From Heliocybe sulcata (taxonomy: Eukaryota; Basidiomycota; Agaricomycetes; Gloeophyllales; Gloeophyllaceae), in assembly GCA_004369045.1 (NCBI GenBank), contig ML213520.1, forward strand, positions 570,037-631,734: 61,698 bases of DNA. Direction: 5' to 3'. The notes under the pieces are model-generated. The model worked only from the letters and a program-made list of their open reading frames with translations. It was not told the DNA's origin and did no database searches. Position numbers and translations under genes: made by a program. This document shows positions 46,253 to 57,195 of the stretch, one piece after another. Every line of letters begins with the position of its first letter. Position 1 is the stretch's first letter.

Positions 46253-47764
46253 TGAAAGGCACTAACACGCGACGAAGCCCACACAGACCTAAAGGGGAAC
46301 AACAACCACAAAGCGTAGCACCAATCCCTTGGTGCTAGATGGCTGTGAGGTCCGGAGCGACGAAGGGTATAATAGACATTCGGAGGGATAGGGTAGGGTA
46401 AGACGTATAGGTGGGGCTAAAGGTAGTTTGGTGCAGACCAGTCGCGGTCGTGCGGCAGTCTCAATTTGATACGCTCACTTCGGGAGACACTTGTATCGTA
46501 CTCCGCTTGACGATGCGATTCTAACGCACTCGGTGCGCACTTGGTGCGATAACTTCTCGGGCTGTCGTGGAGCGCGCGCTTGTCGCACGGTCTCGGAGGG
46601 AGCGGAATCAGGATCGCCTACACAATGCGATCGAGGCACGCATACAATGCCGTCAGTGCGATGTGCGATGCTTCTAAAACTCGAGACAACTCGAACGCGG
46701 TTAACAAGATGGGCGGCGCATGAGGCCGGACTTAAGAGAAACTTTGAAACGAAAGTGCTCAGTTGTCGCGCGCGCTGTCAGAAGGTTCGCGTAAACTCTG
46801 GGTGAAGTCGGAAGACCGTCAAAAGCCTTATACCCTTAGAGGAAACTCTTGCGCCGAGAACGAGATACGAAGGGTGAAGATAACTTGTATTTTCAAGACC
46901 AAGAGAAAGGATTTAAGTACAAACGTCGCCACTACACTACTCGCAGTCACACATGAAGAGAAAGCCGTCTTCCGCAAACCATGTCCTGTGTTGCGTGCTC
47001 GTCCACAAGGCGCGCACCCCCCCAACCACCCTGTACCTAACTTTCCTACCAATCCTATCGTCTCCTCGCAGCGCGGTACCTGCTTGAGTACGCTCGTAGC
47101 CTAGCTTAAACCGCGTGACGAGTCTTGTCCTCGCGCCACACCGTACGAGACCTTGCGTCGACGCGGTGGTGCCACAGTAACTTGAGTGGCGGGCGTAGTT
47201 GCCGAAGAGTGGCGCGGTTGTGCCGAAAGGGGTAGTGGGTCGGGCGAGTGATGCGTCGCGCGGAGGGAGCCGAAACCAATGATGGAGGCGGTGAGTTGAT
47301 GCGTACGGGCGCCCTGAGCATGCAACCCGATGGGCGGCGAAGGCGATGATGGGAATGACAGGCGGGACATTGAGTGGGATGGTCGATCTAGAATGACTCG
47401 ATGGCCTAGACTCCTCGGGACCGACCGGACTGTGTTGTGCCGAGTTGCTGTTGACTCAGTCGGAAAGATCCGGAGGCCGAGGCTTACGCGTCGTTGTGGC
47501 CGAGTCCAAGAATAGTTCCCGAGACCAGAATAGATCAGTTTGCATTGAGTCCCGCTGAATAGAGAGAGTGTCGCCGCGCTGCGGGGAATAGAGTCGTGGG
47601 CTCGCTGCCAGAGTGAATAGTCGGGGTCGCCAGTATAGTCGTCGCTCACCTTCCAAGGAGCTGTCAGCGGCGAGCGAACGCACAATAGAGTCGCAACATC
47701 GCCGCGATCACAAAACAACCCTAAAATGCATTTTCAGAGTGCAGAACCCTGATTGGCCGTATCA
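46253..47764 (-). repeat. 5' LTR (copy B, 1512 bp)
   Basis: Ends TG...CA. It has exactly the same length as copy C (53579-55090) and is closely similar to it along the whole length, the differences being mostly transitions. Copy D (57261-58764) is an inverted third member. A conserved hairpin lies at 46316-46337. No ORF is conserved between copies. Confidence 0.85.
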
Positions 47765-47768
47765 CCGG

Positions 47769-48798
47769 CACTACTGCAGACTTGTCTATGATATATGCCT
47801 ATGAGCATCGTATATCTACTGACCAGATGCGACATGGTCATCAAGCACTACTAGAGTTTGAGCATAAGTTTGAAGAACTATACCACCAGTGGAAGGATTC
47901 CCAGATTCATATGGTGTGCCCATCACTACATACTCTCACTCATATCTTTGCAGAAACACTTCAATGGGTCCAACACCTGGTTATTCTCACTACACAATTG
48001 AGAATGCACTGTGCAGATTAACCCCAGAGGTGCAGCAGCAGAGGAAGGCAATGGCAAATCTTTCTAAATGTGCAGTACACAGATGTCAGGTAAATGGTCT
48101 CAAAGCCATGATACCTGATTTGGAGCCTCCCGAGGACTATGTGTCAGAGCAGGATGTTGACTTGAGTGGTGGATATGTCATGCTCCATGCAAGAGAGAGG
48201 TCAAAGCGGGTTGTCCCCCCTACCCAGGTGCAAGCTATTGCATGCTTTTTGGAAGAGCATACTCTCAAAGGAACAACATATAGCCCTCAGCCACTTGTCC
48301 GGTGATGGGCTTGCCTCTGCCTTTCTAATGGCCAGATTGCACAATCACAATGGAAGGAAGTGGAATGCTGTAGAGACTCAAATCTAAGGATAACAAGGAA
48401 TGCAAAGGTGAGTGTATATTTCATAGCAGAGCAATATATCATCTAATGCAGTATGTAGCTTTAACTTAATGGCAAAACATTCTTTGCAGAAGTCTACTAT
48501 TATTTATTCTCATTATTCCACCTGGCACAAGTGCACACCCTGTTGCACTTATTTCACTGTACACTCAACCCGACACAACCCTATGTGAAATATCCTATGA
48601 TACTCTATGGTCTTGCTGTATACTGGAGATTTGAGGCTTCATGTTGTTGATGTGAAAGTGATTGAATCAGTGGTTGCAATGGTACCACATACACCTTCTA
48701 TCCCAGGTGAAGAACATGTTATTGAAAGGCTCTTTGTTGTTGAAAAGCCAGGACTTGATATTGCTACTATTGGAGGTTTCCAGGAGGAAGATGAGTGA
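47769..48798 (+). pseudogene. second Tnp2-like transposase, 3' fragment after the LTR insertion
   Basis: Continuation of the gene broken at 43191. After CCGG the frame gives HYCRLVYD, HGHQALLEFEHKFEELYHQW, then in shifted frames NALCRLTPEVQQQRKAMANLSKCAVHRCQVNGLKAMIPDLEPPED, GGYVMLHARERSKRVV and, near the end, VVDVKVIESVVAMVPHTPSIPGEEH with LFVVEKPGLDIA. These blocks are in the order known for this transposase family, up to its C-terminus. The stop TGA is at 48796-48798. Several frameshifts (near 47990, 48300 and 48600) make it a pseudogene. Confidence 0.7.
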
Positions 48799-50023
48799 GA
48801 TGTAACAGTATAGAGACACCTTTATTCTTTGCACCAACATCATGACTCAAGCTTAGAATACAGAACATTGCATGGAAAACAGCAGCAATCACAGTAGGAC
48901 AGATGACAAAACCAGATCATACAGTCAGCTAGTGACGAAGGTGTGAAAGTCTTTCTGCAGGTGTCCCCACCTAAAAAATATGTATATGATATCTAGTTGT
49001 GCATGGAGTAACATGACATACTGAAGTAATCATTGCCCACTCTAGTATCTCCTCACAATATTTGAAGCTCTCATCAAAGTCAGCCAACTTCTGGAAGATA
49101 ATTGCAACATCGGCATGGGATTGGAGGAAGCTTGCTGTTTCACCAGGCACCCATGTTGCCCACTGAGGAGTATTGAAACAATCAAGAGAGCCAGCTCATT
49201 TCTCCACAAGCAGTAAGATACTTGACTGTTGCTCAGAAGGAACCCCAGATTCAGCAGGAACAGAGATGAAGATATAGAGCCAGTAGGTATCCACATCTGC
49301 AAAGACAGCATTGGGATTGGGGTCCTGAAAGAAGTTAACTTATTATGCATAGCAGCAGAAGACTAGTATATATGAGCTTACTTCCTCTTTTTCCACAGAT
49401 AATTCATATATCACTTGAGTACAAGGGTCTTCGGGACTGGGACTAGAAACACAGTCCCCAGCAGATGCTGATACTGACTTAAGCCAGAGATCCCTGAAGC
49501 CCAGTTTTGGCAGAGATATCTGGGTACCGCGGTTCTGAGGCATAGCAAGCAGGCCTAGCATATAAATGCTGCAAGCAGAGCTGAATAGACTTGACACAAT
49601 GCATGACAAGAGCATAATATCTTGCTTAGATCAGCACACCATGTGGTGTGCATATATGCTGGCATTGTGTTGTCTTTCCTGCTATGGTGCCCTCTGTGCA
49701 GCTACATCTCAGACAGATATGTCGGAGGACCCATTCTGGCTTGGTACCAGAGATTTTGCTATGGACTCAAGCTCTCAACTCAGAGATTCTGTGACTCTAG
49801 CTTCTGATCAGCCTCTACTTTCTCAATGTGAACAGACTCTGTGGATGGACTCTCGCAAATTCTACCATATCAGCTACTCACCTTTGCTGCAATCTGGCAT
49901 AATTATTCAGAGTCTTCAGCAACACCTTCACAACAGGCTAACTACAGCCACCATGATCTGGATGACAGTGATCTTCGAGTGTATCCCAGCTCATAAACTT
50001 ATCAGTTACAGCAAGAGAATGCC
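48799..50023. other. decayed transposon DNA between transposase remnant and accessory ORF
   Basis: AT-rich. Open frames on the minus strand (49042-49350, 49343-49615) and on the plus strand (49566-50159) carry no domain that I recognise. They may be remnants of the element's accessory gene. Confidence 0.35.
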
Positions 50024-50896
50024 ATGCTCCATAAGGAGTTGGCTCACCTCAATAGTGAACTGTCTGGGCTCAGGGAGTCAGGTGGAAATGGGGTCCTTTT
50101 ACTGGTCCCACCTACTGTTGATGAGGAGATGCTGTTGCCAGAGAGGAAGAAGCAGCTAGTTTGGACTGCATATGACTGGAAGGTATTATGGGAGGAGCAG
50201 AAGAAGGATGGGAAATGTGATGCAACAGACTTCTCCAGAAGGAAGGGGGAGCAAGGTAAGACCCGCCAGAACAACAACAATGAGAATGTAAACCTCCACT
50301 ACATTGTGAACCTCAATGGTACACCAGTCATGGGTAGCCAGTGCCGAATAATCAAGGAGGCTCAGCGGCAGTGGTTCCAATCATCTCATCAGCATCATCT
50401 TGCACCAGCATTGTGGTTTAACCTTCCTTTCAAGCTCTTAAATGAGTATTGGCAAGTCCTCATCCAGGTACTCCCACAAATCAGCTATTGCTACGGAAAC
50501 TGGAAGGCTGACACTCGCATCACCTGTGTATAGCAACTGGTATCAGACCCATGTTGCTGACTCCAACTCCTTGGACTCTGGTGACAACCATTGACATTGA
50601 GCAAAACACAAGCACTCGAAGATATCTTGCTGCTCAAAGCACTCAGATGACTTGGGCGATGAGGTATGAGGTATGACATTGGAAGAGCCACAAGCATTCA
50701 AAAAAGTCATGGCGCTTGAGGCATTCGGACTTGGATTCTGGCTCAGGCTCTGATTCTGGCTCAGACTCGGAGGCAGGATATATGCACAGTAAAAAGAGCA
50801 AGAAAGGGAAGAAGTCAGTGATGGACAAAGGCAAGCAGAATACCGCCGAGAAGGCTAGCACAGTTGAGACAGAGGTGCTGCTGCAGGGAGACAGAT
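50024..50896 (+). pseudogene. accessory ORF remnants of the second Tnp2-like element
   Basis: The first frame (50024-50533, 169 codons) begins with a short heptad-like LHKELAHLNSELSGLRES, then a basic stretch and a C-terminal block ending QISYCYGNWKADTRITCV. This layout, a coiled-coil start and a final short block with NWK, is common in the second gene of mushroom Tnp2 elements. After a stop, a Ser/Gly/Asp and Lys-rich tail (50716-50896) probably belongs to the same protein. No biochemical role is known to me. Confidence 0.4.
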
Positions 50897-51016
50897 CAAT
50901 GTCTTACCCACTGTAAGTAAGGTTTTCTGTGGTCTGTTCATCTTTCTCTGCTGAATGTATGGGGGACAGTGCCAGCATTGTGATAACTACTGGTCAGAGG
51001 CAAGGTAAGTACAGCC

Positions 51017-51718
51017 TTGTTCTTGTCAAGGCTACTCAACAGGCTGTCAGCTCCAGGACTTGACGTGCCTCCTGCTCCACTGATCATACTGAGCAAAATA
51101 ACTCCAATTGCACCGATGATGCTACTTGACATGCCGCTGGATCAGGGACTCGGCATGCTGATTGTACCAAGCAAAATGACTACAACTGCACCTGACCTGC
51201 TGATGACTCCAATCATGCTGGGCATGTTCTCGACAGCACTACTAAACACACCACTGGACCGGGGACTCAGTGTGCCACCTGCTATATTACTCAAAGTGCC
51301 GCCAGCTCTAGGGCCCATATTCTTGTCAACACTACTCGACATGCTGCAGGATCAGGGACTGTCCAACATGCCAGCTCTAGGGCCCAACATGCCAACAACT
51401 ATGACTGCACCCGACCCGCTGACAACTCCAATCACACTGGGCATATTCTTATTGATGCTACTCGACATGCCGCAGGATCAGGAACTGCTCAAAGTACCAG
51501 CTCTAGGGCCTGACACACTGCTAACTTCAGGTCTCAACATCCTGGCTAATCTGGCAATCGATGCACCATCTGCCCCACTATCTGGCGGGTTCTCATCAAC
51601 TCCAAGACTCAAAACACTGCCACCTCCAAGCCTCAACACCTTGTCATCTTCTGGGACTATACCTCATACATCCTTAGTGTCTGTAAGAATATATCTGGTT
51701 CATAATATTCTTGCTTGA
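51017..51718 (+). repeat. coding-like degenerate tandem repeat
   Basis: An open frame of 233 codons made of imperfect repeats, units of about 200-220 bp with a shared core such as ACTCCAATCA.(A/G)CTGGGCAT and CTACTCGACATGCC. The units restart near 51107, 51186 and 51407. The product would be Leu/Pro/Met-rich (for example LLDMPQDQEL), which is unlike a normal folded domain. It is probably part of the old element. Confidence 0.5.
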
Positions 51719-51721
51719 CAT

Positions 51722-52009
51722 TTGTACAACTCATGGTCTGCCATAGCTGCCAGCACCACTTTGAAGAAGCCGTGTTGCACCTGGACTGTCCCGAATGAAG
51801 TGAACACTAGGTATGTTCATGCTCAGTATCCAGCAGGGTTATCATACACACTAACATATACTATACCCAGGAACAAATGCACTCATGATTGGCAAGTGAA
51901 AAACCCAGAGGAAATACAGAAGGAGTTTGTGGTGTATTTTCATGCTCTCAATGGAGATGCAAAAGTGGGTGAGGGTTATCTGTCTCATATATGGGTAGCT
52001 TGTGATTGA
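51722..52009 (+). pseudogene. short ORF remnant, unknown
   Basis: A 95-codon frame immediately after the repeat region, with a CCTWTVPNEV start and an EFVVYFHALNGDAK end. No family is recognised with confidence. It resembles fragments of the Tnp2 accessory proteins in style only. Confidence 0.25.
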
Positions 52010-52999
52010 CTGTTCCTGGTGTTGATACAGACTTGGAAAGAGCAGGCCCAGGCCATGGTATGTTGCATTGGGCTGCATCTGACATAGATTCTATGACTGA
52101 TACATTGTTTACAGAAAGCTGGGGCATTGAAGGAGAATCTGCCTGCTATGAAGGTGCATCACTCAAGCTTATTTTCTCAGTCATGTAACTGAGTGCAAGC
52201 ACAGAGATGACTGGCATATTGGTGGGAGCTGGGAGATAGTGGAGGACCAGCAATAGGAGCGTGGTTTGGCTGGGGACCAGGGGTGTTAGGATGGGATGGC
52301 TGGAGGGCTGGAGGGGGACAATGCCTGTATGAATAGTAAAATAAATGAAGTAGTTTGATAACAAAGGATTCTAAATGAACTCGAGTACAAATATGATTGC
52401 AATGCTAGTGAGTGTGCTGGCATCATTTAGGATCTTTCAATTTTGCACACAATAACACAAGAAAAGTAATGATTGACAATGATATTGATTGATAATAGAT
52501 GAACTTGACTGATGCTCGCAATCTTTTAAAGCTGAAAATCGGTAACTTTTGTCAATTGAGAGCTTTCAGTATCATTGCTTTTCATTGTGGTATGCTAAAT
52601 GAAGTATACCAAAGCTAAATGATATTTAGAAATGTCAGTCCTTACTGGGAGTCACGGCTCACTGCACACAAAATAGGAAGGGTAGTTACAAGTCCTGAGT
52701 TTATGAAGGATGAGTCTTTGCATGGGTTTTTTGGGTGCTTTGCCAAAGATTTTGGCTGTGGGAATATGGATGCTGAGTAATCAGAGTATGAATGTCTTTG
52801 TAATCATCAATACACTGAAATGAAACCCTGCTCCTATCGAGACTACAAGCCGAGTATCAAACATGTTTTGTAGTGGTCCCAACCACTATTTGTTGTTGGT
52901 CTCCACGAGGCTGACTCCTCAATTTTTGAATAGAAGCATATGAGAATATGTTGTGTAACTTAATAACTGTCAGCACATATAGCTAGTCTTAGAAGAAAA
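52010..52999. other. AT-rich non-coding stretch
   Basis: No gene or repeat unit is recognised. It separates remnants of the second Tnp2-like element from the gypsy element to the right. Confidence 0.5.
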
Positions 53000-53218
53000 G
53001 CTTGTTTCATGGCAAACCAGCACAACCTTCCCTATTGGGAAGTGTTCCTTCTGGATCAGGAACATTCTACAAATCTCGGGAGCATTGGGAGGTAACTTGC
53101 TGGATACCTGAGTCGTCAATTGTTTCAGACCTATGAGACAATCACTAGCACTTGATTCAACTCATAGTCATACCTTAGTAAGTAGCTAGTAGGCCATACC
53201 CAATCCCTGAATGTCTGT

Positions 53219-53230
53219 AGTATATAAAGG
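53219..53230 (+). promoter_or_regulatory. TATA-like promoter of gypsy 5' LTR
   Basis: AGTATATAAAGG is followed by a cytosine-rich, leader-like sequence and lies about 300 bp before gag, as expected for an LTR promoter. It is inferred from position and sequence only. Confidence 0.45.
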
Positions 53231-53517
53231 AGTGCACTGCAGCACTGGATATCAGTCCTTTTAACACATCAAATCTCCCTTCTATGAAGGTTTCTAAGTT
53301 GAACTATTGTACTAGGGCATTGTGCAACACTACTCTACTACAAACTGCTTAAGTATTGCTACAGCTACTTGAGTATCCATACTATACTATGCTCATATGA
53401 ACTGTTTGTTGTGTCAGGTAAGTGATTCTATTGCTGTCACACAACATTGGTGGACACTACCAGAAATCCAGTAGTGTTGCTGCATTTTTAATTAACATCT
53501 ATTGAATTGATTAGATA

Positions 53518-56500
53518 TGTCTACTCAATCCACTTCCCCTCCCACCCTGCCTAATCCTGAGCAGCTTGGACTATCCGTTGAAAGGCACTAACATGCGACG
53601 AAACCCGCACAGACCTAAAGGGGAACAACAACCACAAAGTGTAGCACCAAACCCTTGGTGCTAGATGGCTGCGAGGTCTGGGGCGACAAAGGGTATGATT
53701 GACGTTCGGAGGGATAGGGTAGGGTAAGACGTATAGGTGGGGCTAAAGGTAGTTTGGCGCAGACCAGTTGCAGTCGTGCGGCAGTCTCAATTCGATACGC
53801 TCACTTCAGGAGCCACTTGTATCATACTCCGCTTGACGATGCAGTTCTAACGCACTCAGTGCGCGCTTGTAGTGATAACTTCTCGAGCTGTTGTGGAACG
53901 CGTGCTTGTCGCACGGTCTCGGAGGGAGCGGATTCAGGATCGCCTACGCAATGCGATCGAGGCATGCGTACAATGCCATCGGTGCGCTGTGTGACGCTTC
54001 TAAAACTCGAGACAACTTGAATGCAATTAACGAGACTGACGGCGCACGAGGCCGGACTTTAAGAGAAACTTGAAAACAAAGGGCCTACTTGTCACGTGCG
54101 CTGTCGGAAGGTTTGCATAAACTCTGGGTGAAGTCGGAAGGCAGTCGAAGGCCTTATACTCTAGAGGAAACTCTTGCGCCGAGAACGAGATACGAAGGGT
54201 GAAGATAACTTGTATTTCCGAGACCAAGAGAAAGGGATTAAGTACAAACGTCGCCGCTACACTACTCGCAGTCAAACATGAAGAGAAAACCGACTTCCGC
54301 AAGCCACCTCTTGTGCCGCGCGCTCATCCACAAGGCGCACATCACCCCAACCACCCTGTACCCAACTCTCCTACCAATCCTATCATCTCCTCGCAGTGTG
54401 GTGCCTGCAGGAGCACGCTTGTAGCCTAGCTTGAAATGCGCGACGAGTCTTGTCCTTGCGCTATGCCGTATGAGACCTTGCATTGACGCGGCGGTGCCAC
54501 AGTAACTTGAGTGGTGGGCGTAGTTGCCGAAGAGGGGTGCAGTTGTGCTGAAAGGGGAAGTGGGTCGGGCGAGTGATGCGTTGTGCGGAGGGAGCCGGAA
54601 ACCGATGATGGAGGCGATGAGTTGATGTGTATGGGCACCCTGAGCATGTGCCCCAACGGGCAACAGAGGCAATGATGGGAATGACAGGCGGGGCATTGAG
54701 TGGGATGGTCGATCTAGAATGACTCGAGGGCCTAGACTCCTCGGAACCAAACGGGCTGTGTTGTGCCGAGTTGCCGTTGACTCGATTGGAAAGATCCAGA
54801 CACCGAAGCTTACGCGTCATTGTGGCCGAGTTCAAGAATAGCTTCCGAGACAAGAATAGATTGTTTTGCATTGAGTCCCACTGAATAGAGAGAGTGTCGC
54901 CGTGCTGCGGGGAATAGAGTTGCGAGTTCGCCGCCAGAGTGAATAGTCGGGGTCGCCAGTATAGTCATCGCTCGCCTTCCAAGGAGCTGTCAGTGGCGAG
55001 CGAACCCGCAATAGAGTCACAATGTCGCTGCGATCACGAAACGACCCTAAAACACATTTTCGGAGCACTAAACCCTGATCGGCCGTATCACTGTGTCTAC
55101 TGTGGAATCCCCAATAATTCCATCTCCTTCTTCCACTCACTCCATGCCACCCAACCCTGATCCTCCCTTGGATCCTGATGACCTCATGGAGAGGTCGGTA
55201 TCCATGGACCCTTCTGATATAAGGAACCTACTGGCCCTTCAAAACCTAGGTGCTGGTAGAAAACATAGTCTCTACAAACAATCCTTAATGTACAAGGTTG
55301 ATTTTGACATACACAGATTTTGGCCTTGCCAAAAGATTCTACCTCACCCTGCTGTGCTCGGACACATGCAGCAGTGGGTTTTAAGCATCTAGGATATTCT
55401 ACTCTGTGTGACTTACATTACATTACATGTTTGCAAGAAACCCATACCTTCACTGAGGAAGTTGGCTATTTGAGGCATGCAATTCTTCAACCCTTTATCC
55501 TACAAGTTAAGGATTATCCTCTGGGATATACTGTGGATTTCCACATGTACCAAGAACTCACCAAATGTTTGAAGAGTATTTATCTGTGAGTGAAGCCATT
55601 AATCGAAGCTAGAACTTGCAAATGCACCCTGAGCCAGTTTGGAGATGGAAGGGAGAATCACACCTCTTATTTGATCACAATGACTTTGAAATCTTAGGAA
55701 CCTGCTTTTGCAAGGAATTTGAGAGTTTCCTGGGGTTTGTCGGTGCAAATTGCAAGCTAGAGAGTTTCCCCACTAATTGGGATTATGCTTCGGCTGCTCA
55801 GCACATAGAATGCCTACCTGCTGAAGGCACTGTACCCTCTCCGAATAACCATCAAGTGCAAGTTTCACCATGGAACAGGAATCAGGAATCAGAAAAATCC
55901 TCATGGCATGAAGGCAATGCAATGATAATGAACGCACCTGAAGAAGAGGCACTCGACTACCTCTCCAACAATGAAGAACTTCCAAAGAAATACGACCTTG
56001 CTGCACTTGGCATGTAACTGCCATTGACTCTACCAGTCATTGTCCCAGTAACCATCAGATGTTTTAGGAAATTAGAGACACTCAGAATGAGCAGCTACGA
56101 GGGAACTAGCTTTGCTTGGGGAAGTCTGGCTCATACTTACACTCACCCAGCTGTTCATACTCAGTCACACCAAATGACAGAGTTACTCAGACCGACTCCA
56201 GCTGCAGCTATTAACAGCACAAGCACTTTGCGGAGGTGTTCTGCACCTATCCTACCTGATGGAGGAGACTCATCAGATGATGATGAACAGGGGAATGGTG
56301 AACCTCACTGAATATTCCAGCCTCTCACCATCCACCATTCAGAAACCCTCCTACCAGCTGTGAACCTCAACAGCCACTGACAAGTAATGACTCTAGCTTT
56401 GATTGTACCACTAGGACAGAAAATGTGCTGAGGTCTGACACAAAATATGAAATTGAAATTGTACTGGTATGGGATGGTGACTCTGACACTCTGGCACAAT

Positions 56501-57195
56501 GGTTAATCAAGGTTAATGCCCTAGCTAAACATTGGCACACCATAGCTAGACAGTTGGGGTCAGTGGTGCCCTGGTGATTCAGAGGCTCTGCAGAAGACTG
56601 GCATTATTCCTGACCAGATGAGTATAGAGAGACTGCCAAAGAAAGCTGGGAGACCCTGTGAACTGCCATTGGGGCATATTACATGAATCACCCCTGGATG
56701 GACAAGCAAAAAATCAGGGTGAATCATACTCAGTATCAGGGAATTGGACATAATAAGGAGACACCCAGCAAGTACTTCATTTGCAAGTGCAGTCTTCTAG
56801 AATTGGTGTATAATTACACAGACTTGCAATTAATCTCCGAGGTCATGGATGGCATACCTCCAATATGGAATAACATTTTAACCACTCAGCTGTATGACAA
56901 TCTAGTAGACTTCCAAGCAGCATTACAGTACCATGAGGACTCGCTCATGAAGCTCAATGTGGCTACTCGGTTTAATTCCATCCAGGAACAACATGAATAC
57001 AAGGACTTACTAAATCCTCAAAACTGCATAAAAGCCTATGTATGCCACATTGGTACCAACCAAAAAATGGGGACAACTCTCACTCCTACTCAGCCTAAAT
57101 TTCCTAGGGATGACTCAGTAGTTTCAATGGGGCATACCCCTGAGGAACTGAATGTTCAGCCATGTAGGCATTGCATATCAGGCAAACACTGGGAT
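53518..57195 (+). pseudogene. Gag of the gypsy element (interrupted)
   Basis: The ATG near 53518 starts MSTQSTSPPTLPNPEQLGLS, then the solo LTR intervenes at 53579 and the same frame resumes at 55091 with STVESPIIPSPSS. The capsid-type Gag block lies at about 56460-57000 (DTLAQWLIKVNALAKHW, MNHPWMDKQKIRVNH, SKYFICKCSLLELVYN, WNNILTTQLYDNLVDFQAALQYHED). It ends in the first half of a zinc knuckle, PCRHCISGKHWD, cut at 57195 by the next insertion. The middle (55.4-56.3 kb) is in broken frames and less certain. At least two TGA codons in the capsid region stand where Arg codons are usual. Confidence 0.7.
53579..55090 (+). repeat. solo LTR (copy C, 1512 bp) inside gypsy gag
   Basis: Same family and same length as copy B, TG...CA ends, given here in the orientation TGAAAGGCAC...GGCCGTATCA. 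There is no second LTR or internal part beside it, so it is a solo LTR left by recombination. Flanks are CCGT (left, 53575-53578) and CTGT (right, 55091-55094), a 4-bp duplication with one C-to-T change. Removing the LTR and one copy keeps the gag frame open. A hairpin lies at 53642-53663. Confidence 0.85.

Larger units (their letters stand above)
43192..47764 (-). mobile_element. non-autonomous LTR retrotransposon (Gag-protease only), complete with TSD
   Basis: A 4573-bp element read on the minus strand. 5' LTR 47764-46253, primer-binding-type TGGAGCCCACC from 46249, Gag-protease gene 46082-44484, purine tract GAGGGGGG at 44275-44268, 3' LTR 44267-43192. Both LTRs begin TG and end CA. A 4-bp direct repeat CCGG flanks the whole (43188-43191, 47765-47768). 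Removing the element and one CCGG rejoins the interrupted transposase frame (…PEKFC-R-HYC…), which proves the ends. There is no reverse transcriptase or integrase, so it must be mobilised in trans. The two LTRs differ greatly in length (1512 and 1076 bp). Confidence 0.88.
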
